From assembly GCF_018638295.1 (NCBI RefSeq), contig NZ_JABTTS010000009.1, positions 137,986-201,985 on the forward strand: DNA of 64,000 nt, read 5' to 3'. Under the pieces are notes generated by a model. The model was not told where the DNA came from. It searched no databases and saw only the letters and a list, made by a program, of their open reading frames with translations. Shown here one piece after another: positions 9,504 to 18,743 of this stretch. A program made the position numbers and the translations under genes. This stretch comes from Streptomyces sp. CHD11. Lineage in GTDB: Bacteria; Actinomycetota; Actinomycetes; Streptomycetales; Streptomycetaceae. Within the stretch, counting starts at the first letter, position 1. Each line of letters begins with the position of its first letter.

Positions 9504-11312
9504 TTACGGCTGCTTCAGGTACACGTCGTTGATGTCGATGTAGCTCGACCTCGTGCTGTACCGGGCGCCACCGATGTTCGAACCGTAGAGCTGGATCTGC
9601 TTCGAGAAGTAGACCGGGGCGGCCGGGTTGATCTCCTCCACGATGCGGTGGTGAGCCTTCTCCCAGGTCTTGGCGGCCTCCTCGGGCTCCTGCTCCAGGG
9701 CCTGGTTGATGAGGTCGTTGACCTGCTTGTCGTTGATGTGCGAGTAGTTGGACGCACCGTCCTGGATCAGCTGGCCGTCGTAGACGGGGGTGATGACCGT
9801 GGACGGCGACGGCCAGTCCTGGCCCCAGCCGGTCATGTAGATGTCGTACGGGTTGTCCAGCTTGCCGACCTGCTCGTAGAAGCTGGCCCGGTCGATCTCC
9901 TTGGCCTGGACGTCGAAGCCGATCTTCGCCAGGGCGTCCTTGATGATGACCTGCTGGGCCTGGCCGCGCGGCGTGTTGGAGTAGGCGTAGGTGAGCTTCG
10001 TGCCCTCCTCGACACCCGCCTCCTTCAGCAGCTCCTTGGCCTTCTCGATGTCACCGTTGGGCTTCTTCAGCTTGCCGAACGGGTCGTAGGTCGGGTCGAA
10101 GTTCGGCAGGGTCGGGGCGAGCAGACCACCGGCGACCTCACCGCCGTAGCGGCCACCGTCGGCCTGGACCATGGACTGGTTCGGGATGGCGTAGGTGATC
10201 GCGTCGCGGACCTTCTTGTCCTTGACCTGGTCCCGGTCCAGGTTGAAGTTCAGCTGCCACACGTAGGGCTGGTAGCCCTGGATGGTGCGCTTCTTGGCGT
10301 TCGCGTCACCGATGACCGCGGACATCTGCGCCGGGTCCACCGAGTCGGTGAACTGGATCGCGTTCTTGGCGTCACCCTGGTCCGCCATCAGACGCTTGGT
10401 CTGGCTGGGCTGCGAGACGGTGCTGCTGAAGTTGTAACCGTCGACGTACTGGTGACGCACCGCGTCCGTCTTCGGGTCCCACTTGTCGTTCTTGACCAGC
10501 TTCATCGACTTGCCCGGCTTGTACTCGGCGATCTTGTAGGGGCCGAGCGCGGCGGGGGCCTTGTCGTACTTCTCCTTCGTGTCCCGCTTCTCGGGCACGA
10601 TGGCGTAGCCGGCCATGGCCAGGGCCTGCGGGAGGTCCGGGCGCGGCTTGTCGAAGTGGAAGACGACCGTCTTGGCGTCCGGGGTCTCCAGGACGGTGTC
10701 CGGCAGGTGCTTGCCCTTGTAGGGGCCGTCCGGCAGCGCCTTGCGGTAGTCGTTGCCCGAGAGCCAGGACTGGACGAAGGTCGGACCGTCGAAGATGACC
10801 TTCGAGTACAGACGCTCGATGGAGTGGCGGACGTCGGCCGAGGTGATGGCGTTGCCCTGCTCGTCCGTCACGCCGTCCTTGAGCGTGAACGTCCAGGTCT
10901 TGCCGTCGTCGGAGGGCGTGCCGGAGTCGGTGGCGATGTCACCGACGACGGTCAGGTTGCCCTCCTCGTCCTCCTGGTAGTTCGTCAGACCGCGGTGCAC
11001 CAGGTTCGCGAACTGGCCGGCGTCGCTCACGTAGATCTGACCCGGGTCCATGTGGGACAGGTCCGACTGCATGTAGACGTTGATGAAGCCGCCGGGCTTG
11101 GCGCCGGCGACCTCTTCGGCCGGGCCCGTGGAGGCGGCGGCGTCACCGTAGGCAACAGGGTCCTGCTGCTTGGCGGCGTCCTTCTGGTTCTGCGAGTCGT
11201 CCTTGCCCTTACCGCTCCCACCGTTGTCGCCGGAGCAGCCGGTCAGCGCCAGTGAGCCGGCCACGATGGCGACTGCGATGGCACGCGCGGTACGCGTTCT
11301 GATGGGCTTCAT
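9504..11312 (-). CDS. bldKB: BldK-type oligopeptide-binding lipoprotein BldKB
   Basis: 602-residue family-5 solute-binding protein, matching the roughly 600-residue size of BldKB and longer than most DppA-type proteins. The signal peptide ends LALTGC (lipidated Cys26) and is followed by a long Gly/Lys/Asp/Gln linker. The binding-protein core includes KTWTFTLKDGVTDEQGNAITS, RHSIERLYSK and a C-terminal YMTGWGQDWPSPSTVITPVY block. I chose the ATG at 11312 because it begins at the signal peptide and has AGGTAGG upstream; a GTG at 11345 would add 11 residues without a ribosome site. It is the extracellular receptor of the importer. Confidence 0.87.
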   Translation of the reverse strand: MKPIRTRTARAIAVAIVAGSLALTGCSGDNGGSGKGKDDSQNQKDAAKQQDPVAYGDAAASTGPAEEVAGAKPGGFINVYMQSDLSHMDPGQIYVSDAGQFANLVHRGLTNYQEDEEGNLTVVGDIATDSGTPSDDGKTWTFTLKDGVTDEQGNAITSADVRHSIERLYSKVIFDGPTFVQSWLSGNDYRKALPDGPYKGKHLPDTVLETPDAKTVVFHFDKPRPDLPQALAMAGYAIVPEKRDTKEKYDKAPAALGPYKIAEYKPGKSMKLVKNDKWDPKTDAVRHQYVDGYNFSSTVSQPSQTKRLMADQGDAKNAIQFTDSVDPAQMSAVIGDANAKKRTIQGYQPYVWQLNFNLDRDQVKDKKVRDAITYAIPNQSMVQADGGRYGGEVAGGLLAPTLPNFDPTYDPFGKLKKPNGDIEKAKELLKEAGVEEGTKLTYAYSNTPRGQAQQVIIKDALAKIGFDVQAKEIDRASFYEQVGKLDNPYDIYMTGWGQDWPSPSTVITPVYDGQLIQDGASNYSHINDKQVNDLINQALEQEPEEAAKTWEKAHHRIVEEINPAAPVYFSKQIQLYGSNIGGARYSTRSSYIDINDVYLKQP

Positions 11313-11411
11313 GATGCGGATGCACCTACCTGTCTTGTTGTCCACGAGTGCTGCCTGACGGTCCGGAAGCCCGGCACGGGGGCGGCAGCTCCCCCACCCA
11401 CCAATGGACGT

Positions 11412-12458
11412 TTACCGTCCGGTCTTGGGGTCGAATGCGTCCCGGACGGAGTCGCCGAGAAGGTTGAAGGCGAGAACGAAGATCACCAGCGCCGCGCCGG
11501 GGAAGAGCAGGAACATCGGATCCTGCTCGTACACCTCGGTGCCGGTCTTGAACATGCGGCCCCAGTCCGGTGTCGGCTCCGTGAAGCCGACCCCGATGAA
11601 CGAGAGGAAGGCGATGGTGAGGATCGTGCTCGGCAGGATGTAGGTGGCCTGCACCAGGATCGGTGTGACGATGTTCGGCAGGATCTCCTTGCGCACGATA
11701 CGCGCGGGAGGGGCACCGGACACCTTCGCGGCCTCCACGAACTCCCGGTCCGCCAGGGACAGTACGGAACTGCGCACCAGGCGGGACAGGCCCATCCAGC
11801 CGAGGAACCACATCACCAGGATGATCGCCACGGCCCGCAGGTAGGTGGGGGTCTCGTCCTGCGGGTCGACGAACATCGCGGTCACGACCGGCATGAAGGC
11901 GATGAAGAACAGCTGCTGCGGGAAACCGAGGAAGAAGTCCGTGATCCGGCCGAGCCAGTAGTCGACACGACCGCCGAAGTAGCCGCCGATCATGCCGATG
12001 ATCACGCCCGTGATCACGCTGAGCAGCGAGACCGCCACCGCCATGTACAGCGAGGTGCGCATCCCGTAGAGCAGCATCGTGAACACGTCACGACCCAGCT
12101 TCGGCTCCACGCCGAACCAGAAGTCGCCCGAGATGCCGCCGTAGGCACCGGTCGGCATGGCGAAGTCGTCCAGGAGGAACGGGTACTCCGGCTCCTGGGC
12201 GTACAGCGTGTAAGGGTCCTTGCCGTACAGGTTCGCGATGAGCGGGGCACAGAGGGCCACCACGAAGAAGAAAATCACTACGCACGCGGAGACGACCCCG
12301 GTACGGTCGCGCTTGAAGCGCTGCCACATCAACTGGCCGGGGGAACGACCCTCGGGCTGCTTCTCACCCTTGGCGACCGTGATTTCGGTGGTCGCTGCGA
12401 GTTCGGGGTCCAAGACAGCCGCGGACCCGGAGTCCTCGGCCTTGATTGGACTGGTCAT
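11412..12458 (-). CDS. bldKA: BldK-type oligopeptide importer permease BldKA
   Basis: 348-residue OppC-type permease and first gene of the operon. A cytoplasmic tail of about 55 residues precedes the first membrane segment (VVSACVVIFFFVVALCAPLI). The EAA loop reads EAAKVSGAPPARIVRKEILPN, and the protein ends LGDSVRDAFDPKTGR, the standard C-subunit tail. A permease gene placed before the binding-protein gene is unusual among peptide importers and is characteristic of bldK. The ATG at 12458 follows a GGGGGA stretch. The promoter must lie in the 440-base region shared with typA. Confidence 0.87.
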   Translation of the reverse strand: MTSPIKAEDSGSAAVLDPELAATTEITVAKGEKQPEGRSPGQLMWQRFKRDRTGVVSACVVIFFFVVALCAPLIANLYGKDPYTLYAQEPEYPFLLDDFAMPTGAYGGISGDFWFGVEPKLGRDVFTMLLYGMRTSLYMAVAVSLLSVITGVIIGMIGGYFGGRVDYWLGRITDFFLGFPQQLFFIAFMPVVTAMFVDPQDETPTYLRAVAIILVMWFLGWMGLSRLVRSSVLSLADREFVEAAKVSGAPPARIVRKEILPNIVTPILVQATYILPSTILTIAFLSFIGVGFTEPTPDWGRMFKTGTEVYEQDPMFLLFPGAALVIFVLAFNLLGDSVRDAFDPKTGR

Positions 12459-12901
12459 CGTGTTCGTCCCCCGGGGGGTTGGAGAGTTGAGCGCAGCACA
12501 GATACCGGCAGGTTCTGTGGTTTGGGGGAACTTTCGCCAAGAGTGTCAACGCGCGTCAAGGGCGGAAGGCATAGGGATCTCCCTAGCGTTCATATTTTGA
12601 GCAAAAATTGCAAAGATTGACACCTACGCGCGCTTGACACCGCTCAACTGAATTCGGCATTTCGGACATATAGGTGCACCTTTTTGTTTACATGTCCGAA
12701 ACGCGTTTCTCTGCACACCGATATGCGAACGTGACTTCCCGCTTCCCGGAAGCCACCGCCCGCTCACGGGCGCGCGACGACGGACCTCGCGCCGGGCCCG
12801 TACCATGGGGGTGAGGCCGTGGCGTGTATCAGCCCGGCAGGGCCCGCACACCACACACGCTCGTGCAGGGCATTCCACAGCACTCCGGGAGTACGCCTTT
12901 T
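12459..12901. promoter_or_regulatory. Divergent promoter region between bldKA and typA
   Basis: 443 bases without a gene. The central part (about 12590-12700) is far richer in A and T than anything nearby. On the plus strand, two TTGACA boxes (12617-12622 and 12634-12639) could be -35 elements for typA. An inverted repeat and a palindrome sit just after them (separate entry). I could not fix a convincing -10 for either direction. No small open reading frame here looks coding. Confidence 0.5.
12660..12701. repeat. Inverted repeat with nested palindrome in the bldKA-typA promoter region
   Basis: TTTCGGACAT (12660-12669) and ATGTCCGAAA (12692-12701) are exact inverted copies 22 bases apart. The spacer contains a second perfect palindrome, AGGTGCACCT (12672-12681), and a T-rich run. 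The arms are two helical turns apart, which fits a dimeric or tetrameric regulator. I do not know the regulator. Confidence 0.6.
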
Positions 12902-14818
12902 ATGGCTCCGTCCGCAACACGTCACGACATCCGCAACGTCGCCATCGTCGCTCACGTCGACCACGGCAAGACCACCATCGTCGACGGCATGCTCAAGCAG
13001 GCCGGCGCCTTCGCCGCCCACCAGCTCGACTCGGTCGACGACCGCATGATGGACTCGAACGACCTGGAGCGTGAGAAGGGCATCACGATCCTCGCCAAGA
13101 ACACGGCGGTGAAGTACCACCCCAAGGACGGCGGGGAGCCCATCACGATCAACATCATCGACACCCCCGGCCACGCCGACTTCGGCGGTGAGGTCGAGCG
13201 CGGCCTGTCGATGGTCGACGGTGTGGTGCTGCTGGTGGACGCCTCCGAGGGCCCCCTCCCGCAGACCCGCTTCGTGCTGCGCAAGGCGCTGCAGCAGAAG
13301 CTGCCGATCATTCTCTGCATCAACAAGACGGACCGTCCGGACGCCCGGATCGACGAGGTCGTCAACGAGACCTACGACCTCTTCCTCGACCTGGACGCCG
13401 ACGAGGAGCAGATCGAGTTCCCGATCGTCTACGCCTGCGGCCGGGACGGTGTCGCCTCCCTGACCAAGCCGGACGACGGCACGGTCCCCTCCGACTCCAC
13501 CAGCCTGCAGCCGTTCTTCTCGACGATCCTGGACTACATCCCGGCGCCGACCTACTCCGAGGACGCCCCGCTCCAGGCCCATGTCACCAACCTCGACGCC
13601 GACAACTTCCTCGGCCGTATCGCCCTGCTCCGCGTCCACCAGGGCGAGCTGAAGAAGGGGCAGACCGTCGCCTGGATGAAGCGCGACGGCACCGTCGCCA
13701 ACGTGCGCATCTCCGAGCTGATGATGACCGAGGCGCTCACCCGCAAGCCCGCCGAGAAGGCCGGCCCCGGTGACATCTGCGCCGTGGCCGGTATCCCGGA
13801 CATCATGATCGGCGAGACCCTGGCCGACCCGGAGAACCCGATCCCGCTGCCGCTGATCACGGTGGACGAGCCGGCCATCTCCATGACCATCGGCACCAAC
13901 ACCTCCCCGCTGGTCGGGCGCGGCGGCACCGGCAAGGGCGCGAGCAACAAGGCGGCCGTCAAGGACCGCAAGGTCACCGCCCGCCAGGTCAAGGACCGCC
14001 TGGACCGCGAGCTGATCGGCAACGTCTCGCTCCGCGTCCTCGACACCGAGCGCCCCGACGCCTGGGAGGTGCAGGGCCGCGGCGAGCTGGCGCTGGCCAT
14101 CCTGGTCGAGCAGATGCGCCGTGAGGGCTTCGAGCTCACCATCGGCAAGCCGCAGGTGGTCACCAAGGACGTCGACGGCAAGGTCTACGAGCCGGTCGAG
14201 CGCATGACCATCGACGTCCCCGAGGAGCACATGGGCGCGGTCACGCAGCTCATGGGTGTCCGCAAGGGCCGGATGGACAACATGTCCAACCATGGCTCCG
14301 GCTGGGTCCGCATGGAGTTCGTGGTGCCCTCCCGCGGTCTGATCGGCTTCCGTACGGAGTTCCTGACCCAGACCCGCGGCACGGGCATCGGCCACTCCAT
14401 CCACGAGGGCCACGAGCCCTGGTTCGGGACGCTGACCACGCGTAACAACGGCTCGCTGGTCGCCGACCGCGCCGGTGCGGTCACCGCCTTCGCGATGACC
14501 AACCTCCAGGAGCGCGGGGTGCTGTTCACCGAGCCCGGCACCGAGGTGTACGAGGGCATGATCGTCGGCGAGAACTCGCGCGCCGACGACATGGACGTCA
14601 ACATCACCAAGGAGAAGAAGCTCACCAACATGCGGTCGTCCTCGGCCGACTCGTTCGAGGCGATCGTCCCGCCGCGCAAGCTGTCGCTGGAGCAGTCCCT
14701 GGAATTCTGCCGCGACGACGAGTGCGTGGAGGTCACCCCGGAGGCCGTGCGCATCCGCAAGGTGAACCTGGACGCCCGCGAGCGCGCCCGCGCCACCAGC
14801 CGCGCCAAGCACGGCTGA
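12902..14818 (+). CDS. typA: Ribosome-associated GTPase TypA/BipA
   Basis: 638-residue translational GTPase of the EF-G group that binds the ribosome and helps late subunit assembly and stress adaptation. G-domain motifs are AHVDHGKT (residues 17-24), the DTPGH switch II motif and NKTD. The EF-G-like domains follow, and the BipA-specific C-terminal domain is visible (NITKEKKLTNMRSSSAD and the SLEQSLEFCRDDECVEVTP stretch). I chose the ATG at 12902 because the G domain starts within 12 residues of it and a GGGAG lies about ten bases upstream. Length is normal for the family. It is followed by a very strong terminator. Confidence 0.96.
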   Translation: MAPSATRHDIRNVAIVAHVDHGKTTIVDGMLKQAGAFAAHQLDSVDDRMMDSNDLEREKGITILAKNTAVKYHPKDGGEPITINIIDTPGHADFGGEVERGLSMVDGVVLLVDASEGPLPQTRFVLRKALQQKLPIILCINKTDRPDARIDEVVNETYDLFLDLDADEEQIEFPIVYACGRDGVASLTKPDDGTVPSDSTSLQPFFSTILDYIPAPTYSEDAPLQAHVTNLDADNFLGRIALLRVHQGELKKGQTVAWMKRDGTVANVRISELMMTEALTRKPAEKAGPGDICAVAGIPDIMIGETLADPENPIPLPLITVDEPAISMTIGTNTSPLVGRGGTGKGASNKAAVKDRKVTARQVKDRLDRELIGNVSLRVLDTERPDAWEVQGRGELALAILVEQMRREGFELTIGKPQVVTKDVDGKVYEPVERMTIDVPEEHMGAVTQLMGVRKGRMDNMSNHGSGWVRMEFVVPSRGLIGFRTEFLTQTRGTGIGHSIHEGHEPWFGTLTTRNNGSLVADRAGAVTAFAMTNLQERGVLFTEPGTEVYEGMIVGENSRADDMDVNITKEKKLTNMRSSSADSFEAIVPPRKLSLEQSLEFCRDDECVEVTPEAVRIRKVNLDARERARATSRAKHG

Positions 14819-14835
14819 CCCCTCCGGGTACGGAC

Positions 14836-14876
14836 ACGGAAGCGGCCCGCCCCGTCACGGGGCGGGCCGCTTCCGT
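14836..14876. terminator. Bidirectional terminator between typA and the following lipoprotein gene
   Basis: A perfect 19-base-pair stem (14836-14854 with 14858-14876) closed by a three-base TCA loop. The genes on both sides converge on it (typA stop at 14818, lipoprotein stop at 14889), so it serves both directions. Confidence 0.9.
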
Positions 14877-14888
14877 CTGCCCGAGGCG

Positions 14889-17261
14889 TCAGTCCCCGTC
14901 CGACGACTCGGAGCTCTCGGCACCCCGGGAGCCGGGTGAGCCCGGTGTGCCCGACGGGCCCTGGGCGGACTTCTTCAGAAAGCCCATGTCCTCGAAGACC
15001 GGGGTACGGAAGCCGAAGGCCCCGGCGTTGGCCAGGTTCTCGCTGGCCGCGACGAGCTGGGGGCGCTGGAACAGCGGGATCGAACCGGCCGCCGCCCAGA
15101 TGCGGGAGTCGGCCTTGCGGATCAGCGCCCGGCGCTCCTTGTCGTCCAGCGTGCCGATGGCCTGGTCGAAGAGCTGGTCGACCTGGTCGGTGCCGACCCG
15201 GGTCCAGTTCTGTTCCACGTTCAGGGAGCCGTCGGCCGCCGGGACCGGCTTGGAGTAGACGGGGCGGGCGTCGGTGGCGGGGAAGGCGGTCGCGGGCCAC
15301 GAGTACAGGGCGAGGTCGTAGGCGCCCGAGGCGATGTGGTCCTTGAAGTAGCTGTCGCTGTCGACCTTGGAGATGTCGGTACGGATGCCGATCTTCTCCA
15401 GCATCTTCGAGATGCGGCCGGCCACGGTGGCCGACGTGTCCGAGCCGGGCCCCGACGGCAGGACGAAGCGGAGGGTGAGCGCCTTGCCGTCCTTGGCGAC
15501 GGGCGCGTTCTCGGCGCGGGCCGGGGCGGCGGTGCCCTTGGGGGCGTAGGCGCCGGGGGCGCCGCCCTGGTTCAGCTGCCTGGTCCCCGTGCCGGAGTCC
15601 TGCGGGGCCTTGTCGTCACCGCCGGAGCCGCTCCCTGTGTCGCCCTTGTCACTGTTGTCCGTCTTCTCGTCCGTCTCCTCGTCCGTCTCCTCGTCCTGCT
15701 TCTCGTCCTGCTTCTCGTCCTGGGCGTCCTTCTCGTTGTCCTCGCCGACGATGTACGTGCCGTCGTCGCCGCCCTCGCTGTCCCCGTCGCCCTCGCTGTC
15801 CCCGTCGTCCCCCGACTCGCTGCCGGAGCTGCCCTCCTCCTCCGACTCCGAGCCGGCCGCCTCCTCCTCGTCCTCGTCGTCGTCCTTCTTCTTCTCCTCC
15901 ACCGGCCCTCCCCGCACCCAGCCGGCGTCCGCGAGCAGCGCCCGCGCCTCCTTGGCGTCCTGTTCGCCCAGGGCGCCGCTGCCGTCGGCGTAGGCGGCCT
16001 GGCCGGCCAGCGCGAGATGGCTGCCGACGGGCTCGGTGGGCAGGCCCAGGGGCTCCAGGACGGCCTCGGCGATGTCCGCCCGGTCCAGGGCGCGGGCCAC
16101 GGCGCGGCGGACCCGCTCGTCGGCGAGGGGGCCCTCGGCGCCGTTGAGAGCGAGCTGCGTGTAGGCGGGCTCCAGGGACTTGCGGACCTCGTAGCCGCCG
16201 AGGGCCTTCTGCTGGCGGGCGTACTTGGCGGCCTTCTTGCGGAGCTTCTTGCGGGCGGTGATCTCCTCGTCGGCGGCGTCCTCGTCGGAGCCGTTGGCGA
16301 CCGCCCAGGAGCGCAGCGCGTCGGCGGCGGAGCGGTCCGCGCCGGGGCCGGCGAGGGGGGCGCTCCCGCTCTTCGCCGGCGGGAGCGCGGCGGCGGTGAT
16401 CCGGCCGGCCTCGCCGGGGCCGATCTCGGCCAGATCGATGGTGCCGTCGCTGAGCGCGGAGATCCGCTTGTCGTGGGCGACGGAGCGCAGCACGATTTTC
16501 GAGAGCTTCGCCGCGTCGCCCCACCAGCGCTCGTCGCGGGTGAGGGTGACCTCGTCCTCGCCGGTGTCGACCTTCTCCAGGGTGAAGGGTCCCGCGGTGA
16601 CCTTCAGCTTCTTGCGCGCCCCGTCGTTGAAGGAGTCGGGGGTGCCCGTCACCTCCTTGGGGTACAGCGGGGTGAACAGCGACTTCCAGTCGGCGTAGGG
16701 GCGGCTGAAGGTGACTTTGACCTCGAGGTCGTTCCTGCCCCGTTCGATCTTGCCGATGCGGTCGTAGCCGGCGTTGCGGGCGGTCCAGTAGGCGGTGTCC
16801 TTGCCGGAGAGTGCGCGCCACTGGGCGGCGAAGTCGGCGGCGCCGATCTCGCGGCCGTCGCTCCAGACGGCCTGCTGGTTGAGCTTGTAGAGGACCACCT
16901 GTTTGGGCTCGGTGTCGACGACCTCGGCGGACTCCAGGTAGTCCGGGTTGCGCACCGCCCGGCCCTGGCCGTCCATCCGGTACAGGGAGGGCAGGACGGC
17001 CTGGGCGATCCGGGAGGTGGTGGTGTCGGCGTCCGCCTGGAAGGTGTTCAGGGTCTCCGGGACGCTGTCCACGGCCCAGCGCAGGGTGCCCCCGTCGGCG
17101 ACCTTCGCGCGGTCGGCGGCCGCGATGTCCGCCGGGGCCAGCGGCTTGCCCGCCGGGTCGTCGGAACCGCATCCGGCCAGCGCGGGCACCGCGAGCATTC
17201 CGGCGGTGAGGAGGGCGACCGAGCGCAGAGCCGCGCGCGGTCCGACGCCGTCGTGGGACAT
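14889..17261 (-). CDS. Family-5 solute-binding lipoprotein with a long acidic insert
   Basis: 790-residue lipoprotein. GGAGG nine bases before the ATG at 17261 sets the start, and the signal peptide ends LAGC (Cys31). The N-terminal half is a family-5 peptide-binding domain (GTLRWAVDSVPETLNTF, then LNQQAVWSDGREI), and the last 150 residues (SGAYDLALYSWPATAFPATD, IPLFQRPQLVA) are its C-terminal lobe. Between the lobes, about residues 452-540 are an insert built almost wholly of Asp, Glu, Ser, Gly and Lys, with repeats such as DEKQDE and DEETDE. No permease or ATPase gene is beside it, so it is either an orphan receptor or works with another importer, for instance BldK 3 kb away. Confidence 0.85.
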   Translation of the reverse strand: MSHDGVGPRAALRSVALLTAGMLAVPALAGCGSDDPAGKPLAPADIAAADRAKVADGGTLRWAVDSVPETLNTFQADADTTTSRIAQAVLPSLYRMDGQGRAVRNPDYLESAEVVDTEPKQVVLYKLNQQAVWSDGREIGAADFAAQWRALSGKDTAYWTARNAGYDRIGKIERGRNDLEVKVTFSRPYADWKSLFTPLYPKEVTGTPDSFNDGARKKLKVTAGPFTLEKVDTGEDEVTLTRDERWWGDAAKLSKIVLRSVAHDKRISALSDGTIDLAEIGPGEAGRITAAALPPAKSGSAPLAGPGADRSAADALRSWAVANGSDEDAADEEITARKKLRKKAAKYARQQKALGGYEVRKSLEPAYTQLALNGAEGPLADERVRRAVARALDRADIAEAVLEPLGLPTEPVGSHLALAGQAAYADGSGALGEQDAKEARALLADAGWVRGGPVEEKKKDDDEDEEEAAGSESEEEGSSGSESGDDGDSEGDGDSEGGDDGTYIVGEDNEKDAQDEKQDEKQDEETDEETDEKTDNSDKGDTGSGSGGDDKAPQDSGTGTRQLNQGGAPGAYAPKGTAAPARAENAPVAKDGKALTLRFVLPSGPGSDTSATVAGRISKMLEKIGIRTDISKVDSDSYFKDHIASGAYDLALYSWPATAFPATDARPVYSKPVPAADGSLNVEQNWTRVGTDQVDQLFDQAIGTLDDKERRALIRKADSRIWAAAGSIPLFQRPQLVAASENLANAGAFGFRTPVFEDMGFLKKSAQGPSGTPGSPGSRGAESSESSDGD

Positions 17262-17550
17262 CTCTGGGTACCTCCGGGAAGCCGCGGGCGTTACGATCAC
17301 TTTTGGTGGTATTTGGATCTCATCCGATGTATGCGGCCCACTGAAGAGGAAAGGGTTCGGCAACTCAGGGCGACACGGCGGCCACGGGCGTCAACCCCAC
17401 CCGTGCGGCGCAACGCACCGTCCGGTGCACCCATACGCCTCAGCCAATCGATGCACATCCCTTCACAGCACAAGGTGTGACGCGCAACACTCGCAGGCGC
17501 ATGAACGTTGCCGCCTTGGCCCAGAAGGACCGTGGAAGTGAGGGCAAGTC

Positions 17551-17844
17551 ATGTCCGTGCACGACGAACTGACATCCGTCCAGCGCTGTCTCGACGACCT
17601 GATCCGGTCGGTGGGGCGGCTGGAGAAGACGATGGGCGCCGGCGGCCTGGAGATGCGCCGCGTCCGGTCCGACACCAATCACCTGCGCGAGAGCGTCGCG
17701 CTGCTGCGGGAGACGGCGGCCACCACCGCGGCTCCCAGGAAGCGGCCCGACCTCGTGACCATCTCCGACACGCCCTACGACCCCTCGCTGTGGGTGGACA
17801 CGGACGACGAGGGACTCGGCGCCCGCGGCCGTCGCGCCCCCTGA
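17551..17844 (+). CDS. Small conserved protein ahead of the succinate dehydrogenase operon
   Basis: 97 residues with no recognised domain. The first 65 residues are predicted helical and amphipathic (DELTSVQRCLDDLIRSVGRLEKTMG, shown here only as the helix around residues 5-30), and the tail contains ISDTPYDPSLWVDTDDEGLG. The start has GTGAGGG upstream. It ends 45 bases before the GTG of the membrane-anchor gene and is in the same direction, so it is probably co-transcribed with the dehydrogenase. I infer no function. Confidence 0.7.
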   Translation: MSVHDELTSVQRCLDDLIRSVGRLEKTMGAGGLEMRRVRSDTNHLRESVALLRETAATTAAPRKRPDLVTISDTPYDPSLWVDTDDEGLGARGRRAP

Positions 17845-17889
17845 CCCCTGCCGATCGCGGCGCCCCCTGACCCCTACCGGAGTGGACAA

Positions 17890-18726
17890 GTGGCCACTGG
17901 CACGGAACCTCCTGCCACCGAACCCCATCCCCGACGCGGGGGCGTGAGAACCGGCACCCGCGCCGCGATCGACGCCCCGCATCTGCGGACCGACCGCTGG
18001 TGGCTGGCCCCGGCCGCCCCCGCGGCCGGGCTGCTCGCCTTCATCGTGTACTCGACCTGGCGGGCCCTCGCCAACGCCAACTACTACGCGGCACCGTATG
18101 TCTCGCCGTTCTACTCGCCGTGTCTGGCGGAGAACTGCGAGCCGATGAAGGCCGGGCCCAACTGGGAGCTGTTCGGCAGCTGGTGGGGCCTCTCACCGGC
18201 GATCATCATCCTGATCTTCCCCCTCGGCTTCCGGCTGACCTGCTACTACTACCGCAAGGCCTACTACCGGGGCTTCTGGGCGTCCCCGCCGGCCTGCGCG
18301 GTCGCCGAACCGCACGCCACGTACACCGGGGAGACCCGCTTCCCGCTGATCCTGCAGAACATCCACCGGTACTTCTTCTACGCGGCGCTGCTGGTCGCCT
18401 GCATCCTGACCTACGACACCGTGCTCGCCTTCCGCGACGAGGACTACCGGTGGGGCCACATGGGGCTCGGCACCCTGGTCTTCCTGGTCAACATCGCGCT
18501 GATCTGGGCGTACACGATCTCCTGCCACTCCTGCCGGCACATCGTCGGCGGGAAGCTGAAGCACTTCTCCCGGCATCCGGTGCGCTACCGGATGTGGCAG
18601 TGGGTGGGCCGGCTCAACGCCCGGCACATGCAGCTCGCCTGGGCGTCGCTGCTGAGCGTGGCACTCGCCGACCTCTACGTGTACCTCGTCGCGACCGGTG
18701 TCTTCGACGATCCGCGCTTCTTCTAG
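17890..18726 (+). CDS. Succinate dehydrogenase/fumarate reductase membrane-anchor subunit
   Basis: 278-residue integral membrane protein with about five hydrophobic segments. Histidines are suitably placed for haem or quinone contact (NIHRYFFYAALL, WAYTISCHSCRHIVGG and LNARHMQLAW). It begins with a GTG after GGAG and lies directly before the flavoprotein gene. It does not look like the short SdhC/SdhD pair of the classical complex; a single large anchor next to the A and B subunits resembles the mycobacterial Sdh1-type enzyme. It would hold the complex in the membrane and pass electrons to or from menaquinone. Confidence 0.82.
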   Translation: MATGTEPPATEPHPRRGGVRTGTRAAIDAPHLRTDRWWLAPAAPAAGLLAFIVYSTWRALANANYYAAPYVSPFYSPCLAENCEPMKAGPNWELFGSWWGLSPAIIILIFPLGFRLTCYYYRKAYYRGFWASPPACAVAEPHATYTGETRFPLILQNIHRYFFYAALLVACILTYDTVLAFRDEDYRWGHMGLGTLVFLVNIALIWAYTISCHSCRHIVGGKLKHFSRHPVRYRMWQWVGRLNARHMQLAWASLLSVALADLYVYLVATGVFDDPRFF

Positions 18727-18743
18727 CTGGGGGCTTTGAACTG

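Noticed and set aside
12764..14812. A 682-codon frame antisense to typA
   Set aside because: It is the complement of an unmistakable GTPase gene; no ribosome site or domain.
15336..17480. A 714-codon plus-strand frame opposite the acidic lipoprotein gene
   Set aside because: The real gene has a ribosome site, lipobox and family-5 motifs on the minus strand. The plus-strand translation is Val/Gly/Leu low complexity from the acidic repeat.
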